DNA from: Geobacter sp.
Lineage (GTDB): Bacteria; Desulfobacterota; Desulfuromonadia; Geobacterales; Pseudopelobacteraceae
Direction: 5' to 3'
Length of the DNA stretch: 63,125 bases
Assembly (NCBI GenBank): GCA_027346925.1
Contig: DAIERH010000001.1
Coordinates: 1 to 63,125 of the forward strand
Positions 18,567 through 27,183 of this stretch are shown here, piece after piece. The notes under the pieces were generated by a model that made no database searches, was not told where the DNA came from, and saw nothing but the letters and a program-made list of their open reading frames with translations. The first letter of the stretch is position 1. Each line of letters starts with the position of its first letter. A program made the position numbers and the translations under genes.

Positions 18567-18668
18567 CCGGTGCTTACGGCCGGCCGAACGGCGCGGGCGA
18601 CACATCCAACCGGGCATCATCACTTGTTTTTTCTTGCCCATTTTTCAGATTATGGTACACCTAGGGCG

Positions 18669-18690
18669 CCAGGAGATCCAACTCTCCTGG
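18669..18690. promoter_or_regulatory. Inverted repeat upstream of the second receiver gene
   Basis: CCAGGAG (18669-18675) and CTCCTGG (18684-18690) form a 7-bp stem with an 8-base loop, 45 bp before the start at 18735. It could be an operator or an RNA hairpin in the leader; nothing further can be said. Confidence 0.3.
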
Positions 18691-18734
18691 ATCGGAGAAC
18701 CGATGAAGTCCACATTTTATTCCGGGAGTTGGCC

Positions 18735-19145
18735 ATGAGATGTTTGGTCGTTGAAGACGATGATTTCGGGCGGGAGATGGTAACGTGCATTCTCTCGGAA
18801 TACGCAGAGGTCGTCGATACCGCCAGGGATGGCGCCGAAGGGCTGCAGCAGTTTGTCCGGGCGGCACACGAGGGACGGCCCTACCGGCTGATCTGCCTCG
18901 ATATCATGATGCCGGTCATGGACGGACAGGAAGCCCTCAGGCGCATGCGGCATTTCGAAAAAGAGTCCGGAATTCCCAGCTCCCAGGCGGCGGTCATCAT
19001 CATGACAACCGCCCTGGATTCCCTTGAGGAAATCCAGAGCGCCATATGGCAGGGCGAATGCAATGACTATATGGTCAAGCCGATCTCACAGGCCGATCTG
19101 CTGGCGCTGCTGAACAAGTACAAGCTGATCGCGCCCTCCCCTTGA
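18735..19145 (+). CDS. Stand-alone response-regulator receiver protein
   Basis: 136 residues, a single receiver domain: CLVVEDDDFGREM at the N-terminus, acceptor Asp in LICLDIMMPVMDG, MTTALDS for the Thr site, and VKPIS for the Lys. The ATG at 18735 has a GGGAG upstream. The 7-residue tail after the domain rules out a DNA-binding output. It is similar in design, but not in sequence detail, to the receiver encoded at 18129. Such proteins work in phosphorelays or bind flagellar or enzyme targets; the partner is unknown. Confidence 0.85.
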   Translation: MRCLVVEDDDFGREMVTCILSEYAEVVDTARDGAEGLQQFVRAAHEGRPYRLICLDIMMPVMDGQEALRRMRHFEKESGIPSSQAAVIIMTTALDSLEEIQSAIWQGECNDYMVKPISQADLLALLNKYKLIAPSP

Positions 19146-19171
19146 ACCGCACCTGCCGATCATCGTTCCCC

Positions 19172-19206
19172 AACAAAAAAGGCCTGATATCCAGGTCTTT
19201 TTTGTT
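19172..19206. terminator. Bidirectional Rho-independent terminator
   Basis: AACAAAAAAGGCCTG and CAGGTCTTTTTTGTT are almost perfect inverse complements around a five-base loop (ATATC). The T-run makes it a terminator for the receiver gene, and the A-run allows function on the other strand as well. Confidence 0.8.
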
Positions 19207-19376
19207 ATGGCCGTGTTTATTCCCGCCAAGTACCCCTCTCCAAGGGACGTGGAGGGGTGTCAGCAAAACTTTTGGAGACATTTCCCGCTCATTTGCATAC
19301 AATCGGTTCCCGATCGGCACAAGCCGCGAAAGCGGGGATGGTCGTACGCGGATATTCTCATCGGAATGGACAGCCC

Positions 19377-21673
19377 ATGCAACTTTCCAAAAAGAACATA
19401 CTCGCGCTCCTCAAAGGGTACGAGGGGCCCACCCACTTTGCCGCCCTGCTGCGTGAATTCGGCGGCCGTCACGTCAAGTTTGAGTTGAAGCGGATGCTGG
19501 ATGACATGGCCGATGACGGCGAGGTGGTCCGGCTACGAGGCAACAGCTATTCGCCAGGGGGAACGGTAAAGACCGTGCGCGGCAGGCTTTCGGTGCACCG
19601 CGACGGCTACGGTTTCCTGCTCCCCGAGGGGGGCGGCGAGGATGTCTTCATCCCCTCCAAACACATGAAGGGCGCCATGCACGGCGACCTGGTGGAGGCC
19701 ACCGCCGAGCAGAGCCGCATGGGGGGCGGCAAACGGGACGGGCGCGTGGTGGCAATCGTGGAGCGGGCCACGACCCGCATCGTGGGGCGCTACGAGGAGA
19801 CGTGCCGCGGCGCCGTCGTTATTCCCGAGGACCAGCGCCTGAACCTGGTGGTTTCCATCCCCCCTAGGGGACGCGCCAGGGCCGAGGATGGCCAGCAGGT
19901 GGTGGCTGAACTGACCGCCTACCCCATCGGCGGCAGGCCGGCCGAGGGGCGCATCGTCGAGGTGCTGGGATGGCCGGATGACCCCGAGGTGGAGGTGCAG
20001 TCGGTCATCCGCCGCTTCGAACTGCCCCATGTCTTCGGCAGCGATGTGCTGCGGAGGCCGAGGCCGTCGCCGAAGCGGTCTCCCACGAGGACCTGAAAGG
20101 GCGGGTTGACCTGCGCCGGATGCCGACCGTCACCATCGACGGCGAGACGGCCCGGGACTTCGACGATGCCGTGGCGCTCAAGCGCGAAGGGGCCAACTTC
20201 CGGCTGTGGGTATCCATCGCCGACGTGTCCCGGTACGTCACAAAGGACAGTCCCCTGGACCGGGAGGCCTACCTGCGCGGCACCTCGGTCTACTTCCCGG
20301 ACCGCTGCATCCCCATGCTGCCGGAGCGGCTCAGTAACGGCATCTGTTCCCTCAATCCCCGTGTGGACCGCCTGACCATGACTGCCGAGATGCTCTTCGA
20401 CCAGGCCGGAACCATGCTGGAGTCCGCCTTCTACCCCAGCGTCATCCAAAGTACGGCCCGCCTGACCTACACCATCGTCAAGCAGATCATTGTGGACAAC
20501 GACCGGGAGGTGGCCGACAAGCACCGCCCCCTGACACCCATGCTGCTGGAGATGAGGGAGTTGGCCCTGATCCTCCAGGGAATGCGGAAAAAGCGCGGCA
20601 GCATCGACTTCGACCTGCCCGAACCGGAGATCATCATCGGCCTGACCGGCCAGACCGAGGGGATCATCCGGGCCGAGCGCAACCTGGCCCACCAGTTGAT
20701 CGAGGAGTTCATGCTGGCCGCCAACGAGGCGGTGGCCCGCTTCATCACGGCCAAGGCGATCCCCTTCCTCTATCGTGTTCACGAGAATCCCGACCCGGCC
20801 AAGCTGAGCAATTTCCAGGAATTCATCTATGGCTTCGGCTACGAGTTTGCCCTGAAGGAGGATAAGGTCAACCCGGCAGAGCTCCAGCGGCTCCTGGCCC
20901 AGGCTGACGGACGGCCCGAGGAGCGCATGCTCAACTACGCCCTGCTGCGCTGCATGAAGCAGGCCCGTTACGCGGCTGAAAACCTGGGGCATTTCGGCCT
21001 TGCTTCGGCCTGTTACTGCCACTTTACCTCTCCCATCCGGCGCTATCCCGACCTGGTGGTACACCGGATACTGAAGGCGACGCTGGCGCTGGAGGAGAAA
21101 AAGGGCGACAAGCGCAGCGCAAGGCAACTTGCCGTCGCCACCGGAAACCTGTCGGAGGTCGCCGAGCACACCAGCAAGCGGGAGCGGGTGGCCATGGAGG
21201 CCGAGCGCGAGATCGTAGAGCTGAAGAAGATGCAGTTCATGCGGGACAAGGTGGGGGAGGAATTCGACGGCTACATCGCAGGGGTAACCGGATTCGGGTT
21301 CTTCGTGGAGTTGGACGAGCTATTCGTGGAGGGGCTGGTGCACATCTCGACCCTGGAGGATGACCTGTACAGCTACGAGGAGAAGCAGCATTCCCTGGTG
21401 GGACGCCGGCTGCGGCGAGTGTTCCGCATTGGCGACAAGGCCAGGGTCAAGGTGGCGGCTGTCTCCCCCGCAACACGGCGCATCGAATTCATCCTGGTGG
21501 GGCATGCCTCTTCGGCGCCGCCGGTCAGGCAGGCGGCCGTTACGCCGGATGAAGAATATCCGCGCATCCCGATCAGGGGAAAACGGGTACCCCCGGCACG
21601 ACGCCCCGACAGGGGCGACAGGAACGCCCCCGACAGCGGCAAGCACCGCACAAGCGGCAGAAAGCGACGCTGA
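19377..21673 (+). pseudogene. rnr: RNase R gene split by a one-base frameshift
   Basis: RNase R is a 3'-5' processive exoribonuclease. The first part (19377 to about 20050) encodes an N-terminal helix-turn-helix-like segment and the cold-shock domains (GRLSVHRDGYGFLLPE, DVFIPSKHMKGAMHGD). After DVFGSDVL-like text the frame breaks: joining GATGTGCT to GCGGAGGCC needs one extra base (a missing G at about 20050 would restore DVLAEAEAVAEAV). The second frame continues to 21673 with the catalytic RNB motif TIDGETARDFDDAV, an S1 domain (EEFDGYIAGVTGFGFFVELDE) and a basic tail. The intact product would be about 765 residues, normal for the family. The second part alone could start at ATG 20120 but has no good ribosome site. 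It may be a true mutation or a sequencing error; both halves look otherwise well conserved. Confidence 0.8.
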
Positions 21674-21715
21674 AAGCGGTTGCGCAATCACGCGCCGCTG
21701 TGATAGGAATGGGGC

Positions 21716-22561
21716 ATGGCCGAAGAAAAAGTACTCCCCTTTATTGAACATCTGGTCGAGCTGCGCAAGCGGCTGGTGATCATCGTCGTGGCGGTGGTGA
21801 TCGGCATGGGCGTGGCCTGGAACTTTTCCAGCTCCATCCTGGACTTCGTGGAAAAGCCGTTGACCGGCCAGACCTATCTGACCGAGATCAAGAAGCGGGT
21901 CTACGCACAGGTAAAAGAGCGCGCCCCGGCCCTCTATACCCGCTACAAGCTGGAGCAGGAGATCACTACCCCCCAGAAGAAGCACGTCCTCAACTACAGT
22001 GCCCCCCTGGAGCCGTTCTTCATCCAGTGCAAGATTTCCATGCTGGCCGGATTCATTCTGGTCCTGCCGGTGATTTTCCACCAACTGTGGCTGTTCATCG
22101 CGCCGGGACTCACCCGCAAGGAACGGCGCCTGGTAGTCCCCTTTGTCACCGCGGCCTCCCTCACCTTCTGCGTCGGAGCCCTGTTCTTCCTGATCGTGAT
22201 CTGGCCGGTGATCATCAACTTCTCCCTCTCCTACGAGGCCGAAGGATTGCAAAGCTGGTTCAACATCAGCGCCTACGTCAACTTCTGCCTGCGCCTGATC
22301 CTGATCTTCGGCCTGATCTTCGAGCTTCCCATCCTGACCCTGGTGCTGGCGCGCTTCGGCCTGGTCAGCTATCAGGTCCTGGCCCCCAAACGCAAGTACG
22401 CCCTCTTGGCCAGTTCCATTGTGGCCGCCTTCCACGCCGACCTGATCACCATGTTCGTCATCATGATTCCCATGTACCTGATGTACGAAATCAGCATCTG
22501 GGTGGCGCTGATCTTTGGAAAACGCAAGCCGGCCACGACCGGAACGCCACCCGCATCATAG
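21716..22561 (+). CDS. tatC: Sec-independent (Tat) protein translocase subunit TatC
   Basis: 281 residues, six TM helices. The family hallmark FIEHLVELRKRL is at residues 9-20, and the conserved glutamate of the later part is in FELPILTLVLARFG. TatC binds twin-arginine signal peptides in the inner membrane. The first periplasmic loop carries a charged region (about residues 48-90, KKRVYAQVKERAP...) that is longer than in E. coli TatC. The start follows GGAATGGGGC. No tatA or tatB is adjacent. It lies between rnr and pfkA with short gaps. Confidence 0.92.
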   Translation: MAEEKVLPFIEHLVELRKRLVIIVVAVVIGMGVAWNFSSSILDFVEKPLTGQTYLTEIKKRVYAQVKERAPALYTRYKLEQEITTPQKKHVLNYSAPLEPFFIQCKISMLAGFILVLPVIFHQLWLFIAPGLTRKERRLVVPFVTAASLTFCVGALFFLIVIWPVIINFSLSYEAEGLQSWFNISAYVNFCLRLILIFGLIFELPILTLVLARFGLVSYQVLAPKRKYALLASSIVAAFHADLITMFVIMIPMYLMYEISIWVALIFGKRKPATTGTPPAS

Positions 22562-22576
22562 CTTCCGGAGGTTTTC

Positions 22577-23665
22577 ATGAGCAAGAAAATCGGCATCCTT
22601 ACCGGAGGCGGGGATTGTCCCGGCCTGAATGCCGTGATTCGCGGCGTGGTAAAGAGCGCCATCATCCGCCACGGCTGGCAGGTGATCGGCATCGAGGACG
22701 GCTTCGACGGCTTGCTGGATCTGAATAAGTGCAGGCCCTTGGGGCTGGAGAGCGTACGCGGCATCCTCCCCCGGGGGGGGACCATCCTGGGCACCACCAA
22801 CCGCGGCAACCCCTTCGACTATCCTGTGGAACAGAACGGCAAGGTCGTGCATGTCGACTACTCCGACAAGGTTGTGGAGAACGTCCGACAGCTGGGAATC
22901 GAGGCCCTGATTGCGGTCGGAGGTGAAGGGTCGCTCAAGATCGCTCTGGAGTTATCCCGCAAAGGGGTTCAGGTGGTGGGTGTCCCCAAAACCATCGACA
23001 ACGACCTGCGGGAGACCGATTTCACCTTCGGTTACAACACCGCCCTGGAGACCGCAACCGATGCCCTGGATAAACTGCACACCACCGCCGAGAGCCACCA
23101 CAGGGTGATGATCCTTGAGGTGATGGGCCGGTATGCGGGTTGGATCGCGCTGGAATCGGGCATAGCCGGTGGCGCCGACGTCATTCTGATTCCGGAGATA
23201 CCCTTTGATTTTGAAAAAGTCTGTGCTTCCGTCATGGAACGCTCGGCCCGCGGCAGCCATTTCAGTATCATCGTAGCCGCCGAAGGAGCCTTTCCCAAGG
23301 GTGGCGGGCGGGTGGTGATCAAGACGGCGGACGAACGCTCCACTATCGAACGCCTGGGAGGCATCGGCCAGTATGTGGCCCAACAGATCGGACAGTGTCT
23401 GGAGATGGATGTGCGGGTAACAGTCCTGGGCCACCTGCAGAGGGGCGGTTCTCCGACCACCTTCGATCGTGCCCTGGGGAGCCGTTTCGGCACCAAGGCG
23501 GTACAGATGGTGGCAGATGGGGAGTTCGGACGCATGGCTTGTCTGCGGAGCAGAAGCATTCTTTCGGTGCCCATCGAGGATGCAACCCGTGATCTGAAAC
23601 TGGTCGATCCGGACGGCGAGATAGTCCGCGCGGCAGAAGACCTCGGTATCATGCTGGGACGTTAG
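22577..23665 (+). CDS. pfkA: 6-phosphofructokinase
   Basis: 362 residues, cytoplasmic, phosphorylating fructose 6-phosphate in glycolysis. TGGGDCPGLNAVIR begins the nucleotide site, PKTIDNDL carries the catalytic Asp, and MGRYAGWIAL and GHLQRGGSPT bind sugar phosphate. The diagnostic loop reads GGEGS (Gly at the E. coli 104 position, expected for ATP use), while the residue before TIDND is Lys (K124 type), as in actinobacterial group III ATP-PFKs. This makes ATP the likelier donor, though pyrophosphate cannot be excluded. CGGAGG stands 5 bases before the ATG. It is 15 bp after tatC. Confidence 0.9.
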   Translation: MSKKIGILTGGGDCPGLNAVIRGVVKSAIIRHGWQVIGIEDGFDGLLDLNKCRPLGLESVRGILPRGGTILGTTNRGNPFDYPVEQNGKVVHVDYSDKVVENVRQLGIEALIAVGGEGSLKIALELSRKGVQVVGVPKTIDNDLRETDFTFGYNTALETATDALDKLHTTAESHHRVMILEVMGRYAGWIALESGIAGGADVILIPEIPFDFEKVCASVMERSARGSHFSIIVAAEGAFPKGGGRVVIKTADERSTIERLGGIGQYVAQQIGQCLEMDVRVTVLGHLQRGGSPTTFDRALGSRFGTKAVQMVADGEFGRMACLRSRSILSVPIEDATRDLKLVDPDGEIVRAAEDLGIMLGR

Positions 23666-23698
23666 GAAATAAATTAAATGAACCCATACTATTTTCTA

Positions 23699-23741
23699 TT
23701 GACAAATCTTTTAAAAACCACTAAACAGGATTAAATTAGTC
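23699..23741 (+). promoter_or_regulatory. Promoter with an Rrf2/IscR-like operator before the Rrf2 gene
   Basis: TTGACA (23699-23704) and TAAACA (23722-23727) are 17 bp apart. GATTAAATTAGTC at 23729-23741 differs by one base from the core GACTAAATTAGTC of IscR-type operators, so the adjacent Rrf2 protein may control its own promoter. Confidence 0.5.
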
Positions 23742-23760
23742 TTTTAGGGGTTGTTTTTCG

Positions 23761-24165
23761 ATGATGGAACTGACTCGAAAAGGTGAATATGCAATCCGAG
23801 GCATCGTCTACCTGGCTACCCAACCAGCGGATCACGTCTGTCTGCTGAGTGACATCGCAGCAGCCGTTGACGTCCCCCAAACCTTTCTCGCCAAGATATT
23901 CCAACAATTCAGTAAAATCGGCTTGGTCAGGTCTTACCGCGGAACCGGCGGCGGCTTCGTGCTTGGGCGGGCTCCGGAAAAGATTTCTCTGCTCGAGGTA
24001 GTGGAAGCGGTGGAAGGGTCGATCCTTCCCAACCGCTGCGTTACCGGAGACGATGAATGTGATCGTTCAAGCAGTTGCAAGGTTCATCCGGTCTGGATCA
24101 AAGTACAGGAGCAGGTGCGCGATATCCTCGCCGGGGTCAGCCTGAAAGAATTGGCCGAGGAATAG
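23761..24165 (+). CDS. Rrf2-family transcriptional regulator with Fe-S cysteines
   Basis: 134 residues. The winged helix occupies about 1-65 (ELTRKGEYAIRGIVYLA, PQTFLAKIFQQF, YRGTGGGFVLGR). Cysteines 93, 100 and 106 form C-x6-C-x5-C, the pattern that binds an iron-sulfur cluster in NsrR and IscR. The protein should therefore sense oxygen, nitric oxide or cluster status. It lies directly upstream of cydAB, which encodes an oxygen- and NO-tolerant oxidase, so control of that operon is a reasonable inference. Either of two Met codons (23761, 23764) may be the start. Confidence 0.87.
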   Translation: MMELTRKGEYAIRGIVYLATQPADHVCLLSDIAAAVDVPQTFLAKIFQQFSKIGLVRSYRGTGGGFVLGRAPEKISLLEVVEAVEGSILPNRCVTGDDECDRSSSCKVHPVWIKVQEQVRDILAGVSLKELAEE

Positions 24166-24217
24166 CCCTTTGTAATCCAGGCATAAGGCACAAAAAAATT
24201 TTGTCCTGATTTTGGAC

Positions 24218-24300
24218 GTCAAAGACCTTTTTTGACTTATTGGCTTGCAATCGCCAGAAATGGCTGTATACTCATGTAAAATTAATTTGATTATATCAAA
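24218..24300 (+). promoter_or_regulatory. cydAB promoter region with two inverted repeats
   Basis: TTGCAA (24245-24250) and TATACT (24267-24272) are 16 bp apart and form a plausible promoter. Upstream is GTCAAA-N7-TTTGAC (24218-24236). Downstream is the perfect palindrome TTTGAT-TAT-ATCAAA (24286-24300), which looks like an FNR/CRP half-site pair but with a 3-base instead of a 4-base spacer. Its location past the -10 box suggests repression. Confidence 0.45.
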
Positions 24301-24353
24301 TATTTCAATCCCCCGTAAGCACCGCAGAAAAAAGTAAATTCAAAGGAGGAAGT

Positions 24354-25751
24354 ATGGACGTACTAACCCTCAGTCAGCTGCAGTTTGCGGCAACCGGCAT
24401 GTTCCACTGGATTTTTGTCCCGCTCACCCTTGGGCTATCGATCCTGACAGCCTGGATGGAGTCCAGGTACGTCGCCACCGGTGACGAGACCTGGCTTCGC
24501 ATGACCAAATTCTGGGGCAAGCTCTTTCTGATCAATTTTGCCTTGGGCGTGGTGACCGGCATTACCATGGAGTTCCAGTTCGGCATGAACTGGTCAGAAT
24601 ACTCACGATACGTGGGCGATATCTTTGGCGCACCGCTGGCGATCGAGGCGACCCTCGCCTTTTTCCTGGAATCGGTCTTTATCGGGGTCTGGATCTTCGG
24701 CTGGGATAAAATATCAAAAAAGGCCCACATGATCACCATCTGGCTGGCCGCGGTTGCCACGAACGTTTCAGCCCTGATAATTCTGCTGGCCAATGCCTGG
24801 ATGCAAAAACCGGTGGGCTATGTGCTGCGCAACAACCGGGCAGAGATGAACGACTTCCTGGCGGTCCTGACCAACCCGTACGGCTGGATCAAGTTCACCC
24901 ATACCCTGCTCTCCGGTTATGCCTTGGCAGCCTTCGTGATCATGGGGGTTTCCGCCTGGCACCTTCTGCGTAAAAACGAGATCGACTTTTTCAAGCGCTC
25001 CTTTAAGCTGGCTGCTGTCTGGGCTTTCGTGACATCTATCGGCGTCGCGGTAACCGGCGACTTCCACGCCGTGGAGATCGCCAAGACCCAACCCACCAAG
25101 TTTGCCGCCATGGAATCGCAATGGGAAACCAAGCGGGGTGTCGGTATGAACCTGCTGCTTCTGCCGGATGTGGCCCGTGAGTGCAACTCGGTTGAACAGT
25201 TGTGCATACCCAATGCCCTAAGCTTCCTGGCGTTCCACGATGGCAACGCCGAGATCAAAGGCCTGAAGGAATTTCCGAAAGAACTTCGTCCTCCCGTTGC
25301 CCCCACCTTTCTCAGCTTCCGGCTGATGGTCGGGCTCGGCACGTTCATGATTCTGGCCAGCCTTGTGGGCATTATCCTGTCGCGGAGGCAAAATTTCTCC
25401 GATTATCGAGGTTTCCTGACACTGATGGTATTCGCCATTCCCGCTCCCTATCTGGCAGAGCAATTTGGCTGGCTCGTGGCTGAACTGGGTCGCCAGCCCT
25501 GGATCGTGTATGGCGTGCTCAAAACGGCCGATGCCGTCTCCAAATCCATCTCAACCACCCAGGTAGCCCTGTCGCTGCTGGGCTTTACCGTGCTCTACGG
25601 CCTGTTGGGCGCCATAGACATCTTCCTGCTGGTCAAGCATGCGAAAAAAGGGCCTGAAAAGGATCTCGCCGCCGGCAGCCTTCGAGAGGCCTTGGCAGCT
25701 CAAACGGAGAAAAGTTCATCCGGCATCATCAACGCTCAAGGGAGGGCATAA
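24354..25751 (+). CDS. cydA: Cytochrome bd quinol oxidase subunit I
   Basis: 465 residues, about nine TM helices. His18 in GMFHWIFVPLTLGLS corresponds to the haem b595 ligand. The Q-loop stretch KTQPTKFAAMESQWET and GRQPWIVYG near the C-terminus are family markers. The Q-loop is the short form. The complex oxidises quinol and reduces oxygen to water at high affinity; in an anaerobe it chiefly protects against oxygen. AAAGGAGGAAGT precedes the ATG. It is followed three bases later by cydB. Confidence 0.93.
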   Translation: MDVLTLSQLQFAATGMFHWIFVPLTLGLSILTAWMESRYVATGDETWLRMTKFWGKLFLINFALGVVTGITMEFQFGMNWSEYSRYVGDIFGAPLAIEATLAFFLESVFIGVWIFGWDKISKKAHMITIWLAAVATNVSALIILLANAWMQKPVGYVLRNNRAEMNDFLAVLTNPYGWIKFTHTLLSGYALAAFVIMGVSAWHLLRKNEIDFFKRSFKLAAVWAFVTSIGVAVTGDFHAVEIAKTQPTKFAAMESQWETKRGVGMNLLLLPDVARECNSVEQLCIPNALSFLAFHDGNAEIKGLKEFPKELRPPVAPTFLSFRLMVGLGTFMILASLVGIILSRRQNFSDYRGFLTLMVFAIPAPYLAEQFGWLVAELGRQPWIVYGVLKTADAVSKSISTTQVALSLLGFTVLYGLLGAIDIFLLVKHAKKGPEKDLAAGSLREALAAQTEKSSSGIINAQGRA

Positions 25752-25754
25752 ACT

Positions 25755-26810
25755 ATGGACGTATCCGCATTCCAGATTATCTGGTTCGTGTTGTGGGGTG
25801 TATTGTGGGCGGTTTACTTCATGTTGGACGGCTTTGTTCTCGGCACCGGCTTTCTGTCGGGATTCCTGGCCAAAAACGATACCGAAAAACGGGTACTGAT
25901 CAATACGGTTGGCCCGGTCTGGGACGGTAACGAAGTCTGGTTGATCACCGCCGGTGGCGCCACCTTCGCGGCCTTCCCCACCACCTATGCCCTGATGTTC
26001 AGCAATCTTTACTCAGCCTTGCTGCTGTTGCTCTTTTCCCTGATCGTGCGCGGGGTATCCTTTGAATTCAGGAGCAAACTGGACAGTACAACCTGGCGAG
26101 GAGCCTGGGACACAGCCATTGTCGTCTCCAGTTTCCTGCCGGCGTTGCTGTTCGGGGTTGCATTCGGCAATATCTTCAAGGGCATCCCGATGAAAAACGA
26201 TTTTGCCGCTCTCAATTTTACCTATGACGGGTCGTTGATCGGCCTGCTTAACCCCTACGGGCTGGTGACGGGGGTGCTGTTCGTCCTGTTGTTTGCCGTG
26301 CACGGTTCCTTGTATGCCGCCATCAAGACCACCGGTGATCTGAGCACACGCGCCGCTAATCTGGCCAATAAGCTTTGGCTTCCGCTCCTGGTGGTGGCGG
26401 TTGTCTTCCTCGGCTACACCTATCCGGCCACCAAGCTGTACGACAACTTCCTCAAGGCGCCAGTTTTGCTGATTATTCCCGTTATTGCCGTGATTTCGCT
26501 CCTGCTGGTCAAGGTATTTGCTCTTAAGGGTGCAACCTACAAGGCCTTCACCTTTTCCTGCCTGACCATTGTTTTCGTGGTATTCACCGGGGTGACGGGG
26601 CTCTTCCCCAACCTGATCCCTTCAAACATCGACCCGGCCTCAAACCTGACCATCTTCAACTCCTCGTCCAGTTTGTTGACGTTGCAGATCATGACCGTGG
26701 TGGCATTGATTTTCGTTCCAATCGTTATTGCCTACAAAATCTGGGTGTATCGTGTCTTCCGCGCCAGGATCTCAAACGACGATATTACCGGAAATTCCGA
26801 AGCATATTGA
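25755..26810 (+). CDS. cydB: Cytochrome bd quinol oxidase subunit II
   Basis: 351 residues with eight or nine TM helices. FMLDGFVLGTGFL, NTVGPVWDGNEVWLITAGGATFAAFP and RGVSFEFRSK are classical CydB blocks. It has GGGAGG upstream and starts three bases past cydA. I see no cydX-sized ORF immediately downstream, and no cydDC exporter in the window. Confidence 0.93.
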   Translation: MDVSAFQIIWFVLWGVLWAVYFMLDGFVLGTGFLSGFLAKNDTEKRVLINTVGPVWDGNEVWLITAGGATFAAFPTTYALMFSNLYSALLLLLFSLIVRGVSFEFRSKLDSTTWRGAWDTAIVVSSFLPALLFGVAFGNIFKGIPMKNDFAALNFTYDGSLIGLLNPYGLVTGVLFVLLFAVHGSLYAAIKTTGDLSTRAANLANKLWLPLLVVAVVFLGYTYPATKLYDNFLKAPVLLIIPVIAVISLLLVKVFALKGATYKAFTFSCLTIVFVVFTGVTGLFPNLIPSNIDPASNLTIFNSSSSLLTLQIMTVVALIFVPIVIAYKIWVYRVFRARISNDDITGNSEAY

Positions 26811-26864
26811 ACCATCCAACATACTGATATAGCTATGTTTTTTAATTATTTTAGCCCATAAAAC

Positions 26865-26893
26865 TTGACATCGGCCCCAACCTGGTGTATTAA
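26865..26893 (+). promoter_or_regulatory. Sigma-70-type promoter downstream of cydB
   Basis: TTGACA (26865-26870), 17-bp spacer, TATTAA (26888-26893). Transcription would begin near 26900, just before the hairpin at 26921. Confidence 0.55.
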
Positions 26894-26920
26894 GTATCCC
26901 AACTTGAACAGCCCCAACAC

Positions 26921-26944
26921 AAAGTCCCGGACCGCCGGGACTTT
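26921..26944 (+). terminator. Perfect 10-bp hairpin, cydAB terminator or leader structure
   Basis: AAAGTCCCGG and CCGGGACTTT pair perfectly around ACCG. Flanking CCAA and TTGG can extend it with an internal loop. The following GGCGTTTTGG is only a weak T-run, so it could be a terminator for cydAB or a structured leader for the unit starting near 26900. Confidence 0.5.
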
Positions 26945-27183
26945 GGCGTTTTGGAGGTAAATTCACCATGAAAGGAGTATCTGGCCGGATGTAATCCGGT
27001 TTCACATCGAAGAGGATATCAAGGCGGCAAAGGGAAGGCGGCTGGGCGTGCATTGTCGGCACATCCGGCAGCCGACGACTAAGCCGACTATAGATAATGC
27101 TTTGATTGGGGATCGGACTGTTTGTTTTTCTTCTGGCAATGATGCCTGTCCGGCAAAGCCGACACAACCGAACCGTATCCATT

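Larger units (their letters stand above)
26811..27183. other. Leader region between cydB and the lytic transglycosylase gene
   Basis: The region holds a strong-looking promoter, a 10-bp perfect hairpin and, after a GGAGG, a tiny ORF of eight codons at 26968-26994 (MKGVSGRM). The remaining 190 bp before 27184 contain no gene I can support. Which of these elements act on the downstream lipoprotein gene is unknown. Confidence 0.45.

Noticed and set aside
24286..24300. An FNR box at the cydAB promoter
   Set aside because: The half-sites TTGAT and ATCAA are right, but the spacer is three bases instead of four, so I list it only as a palindrome.
26895..26960. A c-di-GMP or cGAMP (GEMM) riboswitch in the cydB downstream leader
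   Set aside because: The hairpin lacks the conserved GEMM core bases as I know them; no aptamer can be supported.
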